This document shows positions 1 to 8,691 of a stretch of DNA of 16,124 bases, piece by piece. This DNA comes from an uncultured Eubacteriales bacterium (GTDB lineage Bacteria > Bacillota > Clostridia > Oscillospirales > Ruminococcaceae), in NCBI GenBank assembly GCA_902493155.1, contig CABUOE010000029.1:1-16124 (forward strand), given 5' to 3'. The position numbers and the translations under genes were made by a program. Numbering within the stretch: position 1 is the first letter of the stretch; each line of letters begins with the position of its first letter. Below the pieces are notes generated by a model. The model was given only the letters and a program-made list of their open reading frames with translations. It searched no databases and was not told the origin of the DNA.

Positions 1-1
1 C

Positions 2-520
2 ATTCTGGCCTGCATCGTCGTCATCGGCGGGGCCTACAAGCTGATGCTTCACCAGATGTATCCCCAAAAATATGAGGAAATCGTTTCTGCCTGCGCCCAG
101 GAGTACAACGTGGACGAAAATCTCGTCTACGCCGTCATCAAGTGCGAGAGCGGTTTTCGCCCAAACGTCGTCTCCAAGGCCGACGCTAAGGGCCTCATGC
201 AGATCACCGAGGAGACTTTTGACTGGGTGAACTCCAAGATGCCCGCCGGCGAAAAAGCCTCCTACGACGAGATATTTGACCCGGAGGTGAACATCCGGTA
301 CGGGACCTATCTGCTCTCCCTGTTGCTTACTGAATTCGATTCGGCGGAGAACGCGCTCACTGCTTACCACGCCGGTTGGGGCAATGTGAAAAAGTGGCTC
401 CAGGACGAGCGATACAGCTCTGACGGAACGACTCTCGAAAACATCCCCTTCCCCACTACCAGCGATTATGTAAACGACGTTTTACAAGCTCAAAAAGCGT
501 ATCAGAGCCTTTATTCCTGA
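2..520 (+). CDS. membrane-anchored lytic transglycosylase, SLT domain (5' end outside window)
   Basis: This is a peptidoglycan lytic transglycosylase of the goose-lysozyme/SLT fold, which cuts the MurNAc-GlcNAc bond outside the membrane. The frame is open from base 2, so the start lies upstream. The first visible residues (ILACIVVIGGAYKL) look like the end of a single N-terminal transmembrane anchor. An internal ATG at 44 would remove that anchor and is not the likely start. Family motifs are all visible. The catalytic Glu sits in KCESGF (codon 146-148), followed by GLMQIT, then NIRYGTYLL, and AYHAGWGNV corresponding to the usual AYNAG motif. The domain is complete to the TGA at 518-520. No T-run terminator follows, so it may be cotranscribed with the aminopeptidase 117 bp downstream. 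The family call is firm; the physiological role (division, remodelling, secretion) cannot be read here. Confidence 0.93.
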   Translation: MLACIVVIGGAYKLMLHQMYPQKYEEIVSACAQEYNVDENLVYAVIKCESGFRPNVVSKADAKGLMQITEETFDWVNSKMPAGEKASYDEIFDPEVNIRYGTYLLSLLLTEFDSAENALTAYHAGWGNVKKWLQDERYSSDGTTLENIPFPTTSDYVNDVLQAQKAYQSLYS

Positions 521-555
521 TAAACGGCTCAAAAACGAATATACTAAACTGAAAA

Positions 556-600
556 AGGGGCGCATCCGCGCCTCTGCCGCCGGAGTTTCCGGGCAGAGGC
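556..600 (+). promoter_or_regulatory. two overlapping, mutually exclusive stem-loops in the aminopeptidase leader
   Basis: Stem A pairs 556-563 with 568-575 (8 bp, one G-U pair, loop ATCC). Stem B pairs 570-577 with 593-600 and continues as 580-584 with 588-592 (13 bp in total with a two-base bulge, loop GTT). The right arm of A (568-575) overlaps the left arm of B (570-577), so both cannot form at once. No T-run follows stem B, so it is not a normal intrinsic terminator. It could be an RNA stabiliser or processing site between the two genes, or a weak terminator. Function is inference only. Confidence 0.35.
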
Positions 601-622
601 CAAAATCCTCCCCCATTTCCTG

Positions 623-628
623 AAAGGA
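623..628 (+). promoter_or_regulatory. ribosome binding site that decides the aminopeptidase start
   Basis: AAAGGA lies 9 bases before the ATG at 638 and directly abuts the earlier in-frame ATG at 629. The spacing favours 638 as the real start. The site lies in a short self-complementary stretch (TTCCT-GAA-AGGAA) that could partly mask it. Confidence 0.75.
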
Positions 629-637
629 ATGATTGTT

Positions 638-2029
638 ATGAGCGAAAAAGAATCCACTCTGGAAAAAGAGCTTCTCATGAAAAAGAAAAACGGCGGCCTT
701 CTCATGGACGACGAAACGCTGCAAAAAGCCGACCAATTCTGCGAGGAATACAAGAATTTTTTAAACCGGGGCAAAACCGAGCGGGAGGCCGTGGAGTACA
801 TCGTGGCCCGGGCAGAGCAGAAGGGATATAAGCCCTTCCAGCCCGGCGTCAAATACATGCCCGGCGACAAGGTTTATTTCGTAAACCGGGACAAATCCCT
901 TATCTTGGCAGTCATGGGCCAGGAACCGCTGGAAAACGGCGTCAAAATCATGGCTTCCCACATCGATTCCCCCCGTCTTGACTTAAAGCAGGTCCCCCTC
1001 TACGAGGACGCCGAACTGGCTCTTTTCAAGACCCACTACTACGGCGGCATCAAGAAATACCAGTGGACCGCCATCCCCCTGTCGCTCCACGGCGTCATCG
1101 TGAAATCCGACCTGAGTAAAGTCACCGTCTCTATCGGAGAGGACGAAAGCGACCCGGTTTTCTGCGTCACCGATTTGCTTCCCCACCTTGCCGACGAGCA
1201 GATGAAGCGCCCCGCCCCCAAGCTCATCCAGGGCGAGGAACTAAACCTCCTCATCGGCTCCCGCCCCTTTAAGGACGACGAGGCCAGCGAGAAGGTAAAG
1301 CTCAACATCATGCGCATCTTAAACGAAAAGTACGGTATCATCGAAAGCGACTTCCTCTCCGCCGAGCTGGAGGCCGTTCCCGCCTTCAAGGCCCGGGACA
1401 TCGGCTTTGACCGGAGCATGGTGGGCTCCTACGGCCAGGACGACCGGGTCTGCGCCTTCACATCGCTGGAAGCGACGCTGGAGGCCGAAAATCCCCATAA
1501 AACCCTCGTCACCATCTTCGCCGACAAGGAGGAGATCGGCTCTAACGGCGCTACCGGCCTCAAAGGCGCCTACCTCAAGTACTTCATCGCCGATCTGGCA
1601 AAACCCCACGGCATCGAGGCGAGAACCGTCCTCAGCAAATCAAAATGCCTGTCCGCCGACGTAGGCGCGGCCTTCGACCCCACCTTCCCCGACGTGTCCG
1701 AGCGGAAAAACAGCGCCTATGTAAACTACGGCACCGTTGTGCTCAAATACACCGGCTCCCGGGGTAAGGGCGGATCCAACGACGCTTCCGCCGAGTTTAT
1801 GGGCGAAGTGCGGAAAATGCTCATCGACGGCGACGTGCTCTGGCAGACCTCCGAGCTTGGCAAAGTCGACCAGGGCGGCGGCGGAACGGTGGCAGCCTAT
1901 ATCGCCGAGCTGGATGTGGACACGGTAGACCTGGGAGTCCCTGTTTTGTCGATGCACTCCCCATTTGAAGTGACCGGCAAAATCGACGTGTATTCCACCT
2001 ACCGCGCTTTCAGTGAATTTGCAAAATAA
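638..2029 (+). CDS. apeA: M18 family aminopeptidase (ApeA type)
   Basis: This is a cytoplasmic zinc aminopeptidase that removes N-terminal residues from peptides, with 463 residues when started at 638 (normal length for the family). The dinuclear metal site can be followed: H108 in SHIDSPRLDLK with D110, D269 in GSYGQDDRVCAF, the glutamates E298/E299 in FADKEEIGSNGATG, D341 in LSADVGAAFDP, and H440 in LSMHSPFEVTGK. The GGGGTVAAYIA and SPFE segments typical of M18 enzymes are intact. There is no signal peptide or membrane segment. An extra in-frame ATG at 629 would add three residues but is too close to the AAAGGA site. It follows the transglycosylase by 117 bp without a clear terminator and ends just before a strong one. 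The likely job is peptide turnover; the exact substrate preference (acidic residues in some M18 enzymes) cannot be judged from sequence. Confidence 0.95.
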   Translation: MSEKESTLEKELLMKKKNGGLLMDDETLQKADQFCEEYKNFLNRGKTEREAVEYIVARAEQKGYKPFQPGVKYMPGDKVYFVNRDKSLILAVMGQEPLENGVKIMASHIDSPRLDLKQVPLYEDAELALFKTHYYGGIKKYQWTAIPLSLHGVIVKSDLSKVTVSIGEDESDPVFCVTDLLPHLADEQMKRPAPKLIQGEELNLLIGSRPFKDDEASEKVKLNIMRILNEKYGIIESDFLSAELEAVPAFKARDIGFDRSMVGSYGQDDRVCAFTSLEATLEAENPHKTLVTIFADKEEIGSNGATGLKGAYLKYFIADLAKPHGIEARTVLSKSKCLSADVGAAFDPTFPDVSERKNSAYVNYGTVVLKYTGSRGKGGSNDASAEFMGEVRKMLIDGDVLWQTSELGKVDQGGGGTVAAYIAELDVDTVDLGVPVLSMHSPFEVTGKIDVYSTYRAFSEFAK

Positions 2030-2044
2030 AATGAAATCATCAAA

Positions 2045-2076
2045 CAGCCCGGGAACTGTTTCCCGGGCTGTTTTTT
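2045..2076 (+). terminator. intrinsic terminator of the aminopeptidase transcript
   Basis: An 11-bp perfect GC-rich stem pairs CAGCCCGGGAA (2045-2055) with TTCCCGGGCTG (2060-2070). It has a 4-base loop and is followed by six T residues at 2071-2076, 15 bp after the aminopeptidase stop. Confidence 0.93.
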
Positions 2077-2100
2077 GCGTTTTTTGAGGTCGTCGCAATG

Positions 2101-2130
2101 AAAAAGGCTCCGATTATTCGGAGCCTTTTT
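2101..2130. terminator. bidirectional terminator between convergent genes
   Basis: AAAAAGGCTCCGA (2101-2113) is followed by a TTAT loop and the perfect complement ending in TTTTT (2126-2130). The A-run and T-run flank the stem symmetrically, so it can stop transcription in either direction. It lies 63 bp beyond the stop of the minus-strand glycoside hydrolase gene and backs up the terminator at 2045. Confidence 0.9.
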
Positions 2131-2193
2131 CTCTAAGAGATTGTTATGAGTTACAAGGAAATAGCAAATTGATGAAAACAACTAAAATCCCAG

Positions 2194-2730
2194 TTATTTC
2201 ACCCATGCGCCGGAAGCGTCTAACTTGTAGCCGCCTACGGTGGTGTTCTGCGCCATTTTGCCGCTGGCGTTAAAGTAGTAGCATTTGTTTCCTACCCAGT
2301 TCCAGCCGGTCGCCATTGCGCCGCTGTCTTTCAGGTAATACCAGGTGGTACCCTGCTGGAGCCAGCCGGTAAACATAGCGCCGTTGCCTCTGAAGTAGTA
2401 CCAGGTATTGCCTATCTGTACCCAACTGGTGTTAGCCATGCCGCCCCAGCTGTAGAGGTAGTACCATACGCCTCCGTTGTAGAGCCAGCCGGTCTGCATG
2501 ACGCCGCCTGCGTTCAGATAGTACCAGGTGTTGCCCAGTTTGAGCCAGCCTGTCGCCATCACGCCGTCGGATTTCAGATAGTACCACTTGTTGTCAACCT
2601 TCTGCCAGCCGGTAGCGCGTACGCCATCGGTGCCCAGATAGTACCACTTGCTGTCAACCTTCTGCCAGCCGGTCAGGTATTCGCCGTCAGTGCCCTTGAG
2701 TTTCCAGACGCCGTCAACCTCTTCCCAGGT
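2194..2730 (-). repeat. C-terminal choline-binding-type cell wall repeats (about 8)
   Basis: This stretch encodes about eight copies of a roughly 20-residue unit of the form TGWxKVxxKWYYLxxDGxMA, beginning near residue 1988 of the GH20 protein. They match the CW_binding_1/glucan-binding type found in choline-binding proteins and clostridial surface proteins and toxins. The aromatic WYY core is kept in most copies. One copy has SWVQIGNTWYYF and the last full one has NKCYYF. The final copy is degenerate (GGYKLDASGAWVK). They are the likely anchor to wall polymers. Confidence 0.88.
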
Positions 2731-5700
2731 GGGCTCGGTGGGTTTCACGGGTTTCGAAGGTTTGCTGCTTCCGCCGCCAGAAGAACCTCCGCCGATGGAA
2801 CCGCCGGAGCCGCCCATGTAGATGAAGTAAGCGTAGATTCTCACATCCTGAGCAGGCATCACAAAGCTGTATTTGCCGTCCTTCGAAACTAATTCCTGCT
2901 TATTGCACCAAACAAAGCTCACAGCGTACTGGAAGTCAGGAACAACGGTCAGGTGGATAGTTTCACCAGCTTTAGCGGTGGTCTTTTCGGGAACGATCAC
3001 GCCGCCGTTTAATTGTTCGACGATGATCTTATAAGTTTCGCCCTGTTCGAAGGAAGCGGTAACCTCCACGTCTTTTCCGGGCATTACAAAACGGTAAACA
3101 TCGTTTACAGGTGTGATGGCCTCGCCGTTCACCTTGACGAAACCGATGGAGTAGCCGCTTGCAGGCTTCACGGTCAGAGTAACGGTCTCTCCTTCGGCGG
3201 CAGCCTGCTTATCAGCAGTAACAGTGCCGTTTTCAGAAGGCAGAACAGTCACTTTGTACTGGTTTTCGGGAATTTTCTCAAATACTGCTTCCACATTAAC
3301 GTCTTTAGCGGGCATTACGAAGCTGTAAACGCCGCCCACCGCTTCAACAGTGCTGCCGTTGACCTTCACGCTCTTCACGAGATAGCCATTTGCAGGAGTG
3401 ACAGTCAGAGTGACGGTCTCGCCCTTGGCAGCAGTCTGCTTGTCGGAAGAAACGGTGCCGTTTGTCGTTTCTGCGATGTTGATGTTGTATTTCACTTCGG
3501 GAATCTTCTCGAATACTGCTGTAACAGTCACATCTTTTGCAGGCATCACGAAACTGTAAACGCCTTCCACCGGAGTGATTGTTTCGCCGTTTGCCTTGAT
3601 CTCCTTGAGCTGATAGCCGTTTGCCGGTCTGACCGTCAGGGTGATCTTGTCACCTTCGTTGGCAGTAGTCTTATCGGCGGTAACAGTGCCGTTTTGCATG
3701 CTGTCCATGGTGACGCTGAAGGTAGGTTTCGTCGCGGAAACGAAGTTTGCTGCAATCGTCACATTTTTGGCGGGCATGGTAAAGGTGTAAGTACCGCCTT
3801 CCACCGCAACAGCCTTGCCGTTAACAGTCAGAGAATCCAGTTTATAGCCCTCGGCGGGGGTGACAGTAACGGTGACTTCGTCACCTTCGTTTGCGTAAAT
3901 CTTATCAACGTTGACGGTGCCGTTTGTGGTTTCTTTGACGATTACATCGTAGTCGGCCTTCATGTTGTAGACTTCCATTTCAGAGAGACCGCCGTGGTAA
4001 CCGCCCCACTGGGACTGCCATTTCTGGAGGCCCTCATACTTGACGTAACGAGCCTTCTGGGTCTCAAACGGAATGTCAACTTCCACATCGACGCTTTCGG
4101 GACGTCCGTGAACGCCGTTTGTCTCATGGAGCACTTCGGTCCAGTGATCGCCATCCTCGGAGATAGAGATCTTGTACTCGGGGCAGCTCTCAAAGAAGAA
4201 GAGCTTAATCAGGTTTACATCTCTCACCTTGCCCAGGTCGACGATGGCCCAGGTGGTAGCGCTGCTGGGATCAAAGGAAACACGGGTGTTGACGTCATCC
4301 TTGATGCCGTCAGTGAGCGCGCCGGGATAGAAGTTCCGGCCGTACATGCTGCCGTCCTCCAGAGGAGAGGTGGTGACATCGCACTCGAACGCCAGATTCG
4401 GGTTTCTCTCGCTGTTGTCTTTCAGTTCGGGGTTCTTGACCACAAGGTTATCCACCATACAGGTCATACCCTCGAACATCTTCTCGGTGGAGAACATGCT
4501 GATAGAGCTTTCATCCAAAGGCTTGTTGGGCTTACCCGGTGTTTTTGTCACCGTAGCCTGAGCCTTGTAGGTGGTTCCGCCTACTTCCAGGTAGGTAAAC
4601 TGCTTGTCAGACTTGATTTTGATTTTGGTCCAGGTATTGAGAGGCAGTTTGTAATCAAACAGGAAGGTGTATCCTTCCCAATCGAAGCGAACATCTTTGC
4701 CCGGGGTGATGACCTTAAAGCCGTCACGTTTGAAGCCCATTTTGCCGGTGCCGTTGATGTTCAAGTAGAAGGTGCCGTCCTGGCTCGAAAAGAGCTTGGT
4801 ATTGGCCGCCGGGGCTTTTGTGACCTTCAGGTCGAAGGAAGCCTCGTAGGGGAAGCCGATAGACTGGACAGGCAGGGACATGGAGCCGTTTCCGTCGAAG
4901 GAAAGGACGGTGCTGCCATTATCCTCAACAAAGCTGCCGTTTGTGACGGTAGCGTCCAGCTGATTATCGGACATGTCATAAGCGGTATTTCCATTTGTAT
5001 CCTCAAAGTCGATGTCCACCGGGGTCTGGGTCTCTGAGTTGACTTTTCTGGTGGGATTCGCGCCGCCGACGATGTCTTTAAACATCTTGTCGCGCTTTGC
5101 AAAGTCGTTGTAATCCTGATCCTCGTCCTTGGGACCGTGCCAGGTCTTTTCCGCCACGATAGTGGTACCGTTCTGGAACCGGGTGAACACGTCGAAGATG
5201 GAGAAACCACAGTTAGAGGTACCGCGGTCGTTCCAGATGAGGAAGTCAGCGCCCAACACCTGAGGATGTCCCAGAGGCATGATATTGGTCTGTTTGCCTG
5301 CCAGGTCGAAGTGGTTGACATCCCAGTTGTTAAAGAGAGCCGCATGGTTCAGGCTGTCGGAATACTCCTGACCGCCGGGAACCATATAAAGGTTGTAGCC
5401 GTTGGAGTTGATAAGATCGTAGCCGTACTCCATCATCTGGGTGGGGCTTAAAGTATCGCTCCACTCGCCGGAGGAAGCCCAGATGTTGCACTGGGACCCG
5501 GGGATGGTCTTGCTGACGCCCGCGGGAACGCCGGCGTTGTTGAGAAATGCACCCCAGAAACGCATGTTAACGCCTTTTGCAGCCAGATGCTGAGTCAGTT
5601 CATAGACATATTCGTTGAGCTGTTCAGAGGTGCCGGCGTAGTACTCGTCGGTGCCGATGTGAACAACAGGGTTGCGAATGACAGGATCGTCTCCGTCCAG

Positions 5701-8691
5701 CATTTCGTCAAAAAGGCCTTTGATGGTCTCGACGGTCTGACGGTCAGAGAGGTCCAGATGTTCCCCGTCAGTAGTCATCTTGATGCCGGGAACGTCTCTA
5801 AAGGCTCTCGCATGGCCGGGAGTCTCGATTTCCGAGATGATGTTGACGCCCCAGTCGGCCGCCATGTCCTGGAATTCCTTGTATTCTTCTTTGCCGTAGT
5901 ACAGGTCTGTGGAGGTCAGGTTTTTCAGGTCGCTTTCTAAACGGAAGGACTTGTAATCCTGGTCTGCCTTGTCATTTAAGTGAAGATGGAAGTCGTTCAT
6001 CTTAAACCAGGCCATGTACTTGGTGATTTCTTCCAAATAATCGAGGGGGTACGCCATACGAGCCACGTCCAAAAACGCGCCTCTGACCTTGTAGGCCGGA
6101 TAGTCTCTGGCGATACCTTTGGGGATAAAGGTTTTCTCCTTGTCGGAGTAAAGAGACTGGACGACGGTGATTGCGCCGTACAAAAGGCCCGTCTGCTGAG
6201 GAGCCCGAACGACGACGGTGTCGGTGACGTCCATGTAATAGCCTTCCGCGCCCATTTCGGGGATGGAAGAATCGATTTTCAGCTGTACATCGCCCTTAGC
6301 AGGAGTGCCTTCTTTGATGGAAACGTCTTTTTTCAGCACGTCCTTGAAGAAGGTGACCATCTTTTGGGCCACTGCCTTTTCCACAGCGGTGTTGGCGATA
6401 ATAGCCGTAGAATCGGTCATTTCAAACTTGCCGGTATTGCCTTTCCACTCCCGGATGGAAGGAAGGGTGGAAGGCGCTTTGTTGTCGCCGGTTCCTTTTT
6501 TGTATTTGCCGGGAACTACGACCTGAACATTGTAATCCGCGTTTGCGAAATCAGTCTCGTCGGTGGTGGAGACCGCCTTGTACACCAGGTTTACGGTGGT
6601 GTCGAAGAGGGGCTCGTAGACGTTTCCGTCCAAATCGATAATGGTCTCCCGGTCGGAACCGCCGATTACCACTTTGTAAAGAGAGCTTTGGGAGTCCTCG
6701 ATGACCACTTTTCCGCCCTCAATGACGGGAGTCTTGGTCTTAAACACATCGAGCAGAGTTTTTGCGTCCTGAACCTCGGTGACAGAGACGGTACAGGGGG
6801 TGCTCTTGGCGACGTACTTTTCTCCGTTCAGCTCGTTGACAACGGAAACCTGATAAACGCCGCCGTCCGCTGCCTGGACGTTTTTGAGGGACAGAGTTGC
6901 GCCGGTTTCCTCAAGAGGATTACCGTCTTTCGTCCACTCGTATGTAACGGTACCGGGAGTGCCGATAATGGCAGAAACGGTCAGATCAGCGTCGTTTCCG
7001 AAATAGAGCTGTTTTTCTGCGGATAGGTTCTGCGCCAGATAAGGCATTTTGGGGTCTAGGCTCGCAGCTGTGCCGTAAGCGGCCACTTCCGACACAAACA
7101 GCCAGGAACCGGTTTTGGTAAAATTGTAGCGTACATACCGGGCAACGACCGGCTCCCCTTTGAGAGAAACGGTGTGAGCGCCGGAAGCTGGGCTGAGATT
7201 CTGGAAGGTGACAAAATCGTAGAAAGTGACGCCGTCCAGCGAATAAGTCACTTTAGTGGAAGAGGGCGGATTGATGCCCGCACCGCTGTCGACACAGTAG
7301 GAAAATTCCACTTTGTCGATGTCATAAGGCTTGCCCAGGTCCACTTGTACAAATTTTTCATTGTCCTGTCCAGCAAAACCTACCCAACCCGCATCGCCGT
7401 AGCTGTCGCCGCCGACTTTACCATCAGTCAGTTCGCTGTCACCAGTATCTGGATACAGAATCGAGCCGTTTTCCGAATAGGGTTCGGATTTGGTGTAAGG
7501 CCGGTTCAGAGCCTTATTGTCGTAGGTATCGGGCTCTTCAGGTTCCCCGCCCTGTGTGCCGAACACCTCAAGTTCACTGAGAAACAGGCCGGTGCTCCAG
7601 CACTGAAGAGAAAATTTGATCTTGCTGGTGGTGACAGGAGTATCGAAATCGCCTTTCCAGGTGTAGCAAGAAGCGGTATCATCCTGACGGGGCAGCCGAT
7701 CCTCGGTGTTCACCAGAATCTGCCAGTCGCCGTTTCCATCCAGGTAGGATACGGAGTAATGGCGAAGGTTCCAAATCAGCCAAGCGTAATCGTTGATGCA
7801 CCAGCCGTGAATGGCGTAGCCGCTGACTTCCTTCTCTTCGCCTAAATCGACGATAAAATCCTGATGTTCCGCGTCGTTGACCTTGTAGCCCACCAAGGCG
7901 TCCCCGGTCTGGAAACTGGAATCATCAGTGTGGATCACGCCGTCGGTCAGTTTGCGGCCAGTGGGATCGCCGTAGTTCTTGTCCTCGCTGATCCAGTCGC
8001 TTGTCCCCGTGACTTCATAGCTTTTGCCTTTGGCCAGATTGCCGGGGGTGCCGGTAGAACCGCCGCCCTGTTCTGCCGGGGCGAGAATCTGCACTTCGTC
8101 CAGAAACGCTACTAAGGTCTCAGGGTCATTGGTGATTTCCAGCATAATTTTTGAAGCCTTGACGGAACCGTTATCGGGAATGGTGTAGCCGAATTCGAAA
8201 TAAGCATGGCCTCCATTGGGGTCGACCCGGCCGTGACTCTGCTCATGCAGAACCTGCCAGGCGCCGTCCGCCCAGTACTTGATGACATAATGGACAGGAT
8301 TGCGGATTCCTCCGTCGTTGTTGCTGTCCCATCCAGAGAAGAGAACCGCGTTGACGTCCTTTTCCCCACCCAAATCAAAGGTGAGGGTCAGAGGAATGTC
8401 GGTGGCAGGATCTCCTCTTTTTAGGTTTTTGAATCCGACGCTGGCCCCGCTCCAAACACTGGAAGCCATTTGCCCGTCGGTCATTTTAACATGGTCAAAA
8501 TCCGGATATGCTTCATTGTAGTCAGCATCCGTGGCGTTGGTTTCATAAGTGATACCAAGCGCCAGATTGACCCTGTTATCCGCGGCACGCGTGTTGGCCG
8601 CCTGTACCGGTATACTGCTAAACATACAGGTTACCGCGAGCACAGCTGCCAAGCAAGACGAAAGCCGCTTTTTGAGTCGTTTGTGTAACAT
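2194..8691 (-). CDS. giant secreted GH20 beta-N-acetylhexosaminidase with discoidin-like and wall-binding domains
   Basis: This 2165-residue exoenzyme is predicted to release terminal GlcNAc/GalNAc (or a GlcNAc-containing disaccharide) from glycans at the cell surface. The start is the ATG at 8691, with AAGGAG 9 bases upstream and a basic, hydrophobic signal peptide ending near PVQA (residue 31); the longer frame from a TTG at 8784 lacks a well-placed site. Approximate order by residue: F5/8C (CBM32-like) domains 32-202, 217-378 and 390-540; Ig-like 549-637; GH20 N-terminal domain 745-860; GH20 catalytic barrel 866-1205; LamG-like beta-sandwich 1225-1420; a fourth F5/8C domain 1428-1578; five InlB/Flg_new-like repeats 1581-1961; a Gly/Ser/Pro/Lys linker; wall-binding repeats 1988-2165. 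GH20 hallmarks are FHLHLND (901-907), SEIETPGH, the catalytic pair D1015-E1016 in HIGTDEYY, and IWNDRG. There is no LPxTG motif, so attachment is probably non-covalent through the C-terminal repeats. Substrate (chitobiose, mucin, milk glycans, lacto-N-biose) is open. Confidence 0.93.
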   Translation of the reverse strand: MLHKRLKKRLSSCLAAVLAVTCMFSSIPVQAANTRAADNRVNLALGITYETNATDADYNEAYPDFDHVKMTDGQMASSVWSGASVGFKNLKRGDPATDIPLTLTFDLGGEKDVNAVLFSGWDSNNDGGIRNPVHYVIKYWADGAWQVLHEQSHGRVDPNGGHAYFEFGYTIPDNGSVKASKIMLEITNDPETLVAFLDEVQILAPAEQGGGSTGTPGNLAKGKSYEVTGTSDWISEDKNYGDPTGRKLTDGVIHTDDSSFQTGDALVGYKVNDAEHQDFIVDLGEEKEVSGYAIHGWCINDYAWLIWNLRHYSVSYLDGNGDWQILVNTEDRLPRQDDTASCYTWKGDFDTPVTTSKIKFSLQCWSTGLFLSELEVFGTQGGEPEEPDTYDNKALNRPYTKSEPYSENGSILYPDTGDSELTDGKVGGDSYGDAGWVGFAGQDNEKFVQVDLGKPYDIDKVEFSYCVDSGAGINPPSSTKVTYSLDGVTFYDFVTFQNLSPASGAHTVSLKGEPVVARYVRYNFTKTGSWLFVSEVAAYGTAASLDPKMPYLAQNLSAEKQLYFGNDADLTVSAIIGTPGTVTYEWTKDGNPLEETGATLSLKNVQAADGGVYQVSVVNELNGEKYVAKSTPCTVSVTEVQDAKTLLDVFKTKTPVIEGGKVVIEDSQSSLYKVVIGGSDRETIIDLDGNVYEPLFDTTVNLVYKAVSTTDETDFANADYNVQVVVPGKYKKGTGDNKAPSTLPSIREWKGNTGKFEMTDSTAIIANTAVEKAVAQKMVTFFKDVLKKDVSIKEGTPAKGDVQLKIDSSIPEMGAEGYYMDVTDTVVVRAPQQTGLLYGAITVVQSLYSDKEKTFIPKGIARDYPAYKVRGAFLDVARMAYPLDYLEEITKYMAWFKMNDFHLHLNDKADQDYKSFRLESDLKNLTSTDLYYGKEEYKEFQDMAADWGVNIISEIETPGHARAFRDVPGIKMTTDGEHLDLSDRQTVETIKGLFDEMLDGDDPVIRNPVVHIGTDEYYAGTSEQLNEYVYELTQHLAAKGVNMRFWGAFLNNAGVPAGVSKTIPGSQCNIWASSGEWSDTLSPTQMMEYGYDLINSNGYNLYMVPGGQEYSDSLNHAALFNNWDVNHFDLAGKQTNIMPLGHPQVLGADFLIWNDRGTSNCGFSIFDVFTRFQNGTTIVAEKTWHGPKDEDQDYNDFAKRDKMFKDIVGGANPTRKVNSETQTPVDIDFEDTNGNTAYDMSDNQLDATVTNGSFVEDNGSTVLSFDGNGSMSLPVQSIGFPYEASFDLKVTKAPAANTKLFSSQDGTFYLNINGTGKMGFKRDGFKVITPGKDVRFDWEGYTFLFDYKLPLNTWTKIKIKSDKQFTYLEVGGTTYKAQATVTKTPGKPNKPLDESSISMFSTEKMFEGMTCMVDNLVVKNPELKDNSERNPNLAFECDVTTSPLEDGSMYGRNFYPGALTDGIKDDVNTRVSFDPSSATTWAIVDLGKVRDVNLIKLFFFESCPEYKISISEDGDHWTEVLHETNGVHGRPESVDVEVDIPFETQKARYVKYEGLQKWQSQWGGYHGGLSEMEVYNMKADYDVIVKETTNGTVNVDKIYANEGDEVTVTVTPAEGYKLDSLTVNGKAVAVEGGTYTFTMPAKNVTIAANFVSATKPTFSVTMDSMQNGTVTADKTTANEGDKITLTVRPANGYQLKEIKANGETITPVEGVYSFVMPAKDVTVTAVFEKIPEVKYNINIAETTNGTVSSDKQTAAKGETVTLTVTPANGYLVKSVKVNGSTVEAVGGVYSFVMPAKDVNVEAVFEKIPENQYKVTVLPSENGTVTADKQAAAEGETVTLTVKPASGYSIGFVKVNGEAITPVNDVYRFVMPGKDVEVTASFEQGETYKIIVEQLNGGVIVPEKTTAKAGETIHLTVVPDFQYAVSFVWCNKQELVSKDGKYSFVMPAQDVRIYAYFIYMGGSGGSIGGGSSGGGSSKPSKPVKPTEPTWEEVDGVWKLKGTDGEYLTGWQKVDSKWYYLGTDGVRATGWQKVDNKWYYLKSDGVMATGWLKLGNTWYYLNAGGVMQTGWLYNGGVWYYLYSWGGMANTSWVQIGNTWYYFRGNGAMFTGWLQQGTTWYYLKDSGAMATGWNWVGNKCYYFNASGKMAQNTTVGGYKLDASGAWVK
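2809..3951 (-). repeat. five tandem InlB/Flg_new-like beta repeats in the GH20 protein
   Basis: Five units of 75-77 codons lie head to tail on the minus strand: 3724-3951, 3493-3723, 3262-3492, 3037-3261 and 2809-3036. Each has the pattern NGTVxxDKxxAxxGExVTLTVxP, GYxxxxVKVNG and YxFVMPAKDVxVxAxF. They match the bacterial repeat domain family described as divergent InlB B-repeats. Units two to four are closest to each other (each keeps NGTV, VNG or ANG, and FVMP) and the fifth is most diverged. They probably form a stalk that holds the catalytic part away from the wall. Confidence 0.88.

Noticed and set aside
3013..5037. 674-codon plus-strand open frame opposite the GH20 gene
   Set aside because: It is a shadow of the codon bias on the other strand: its sequence has no recognisable domain, and the minus-strand frame encodes continuous known domains. 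The same holds for 5980-7026 and 7174-7845.
8640..8691. Lipoprotein signal (LAVTC) in the GH20 N-terminus
   Set aside because: Thr at the -1 position is not a good lipobox residue and a clear signal peptidase I site (PVQA-AN) follows; wall-binding repeats already provide attachment.
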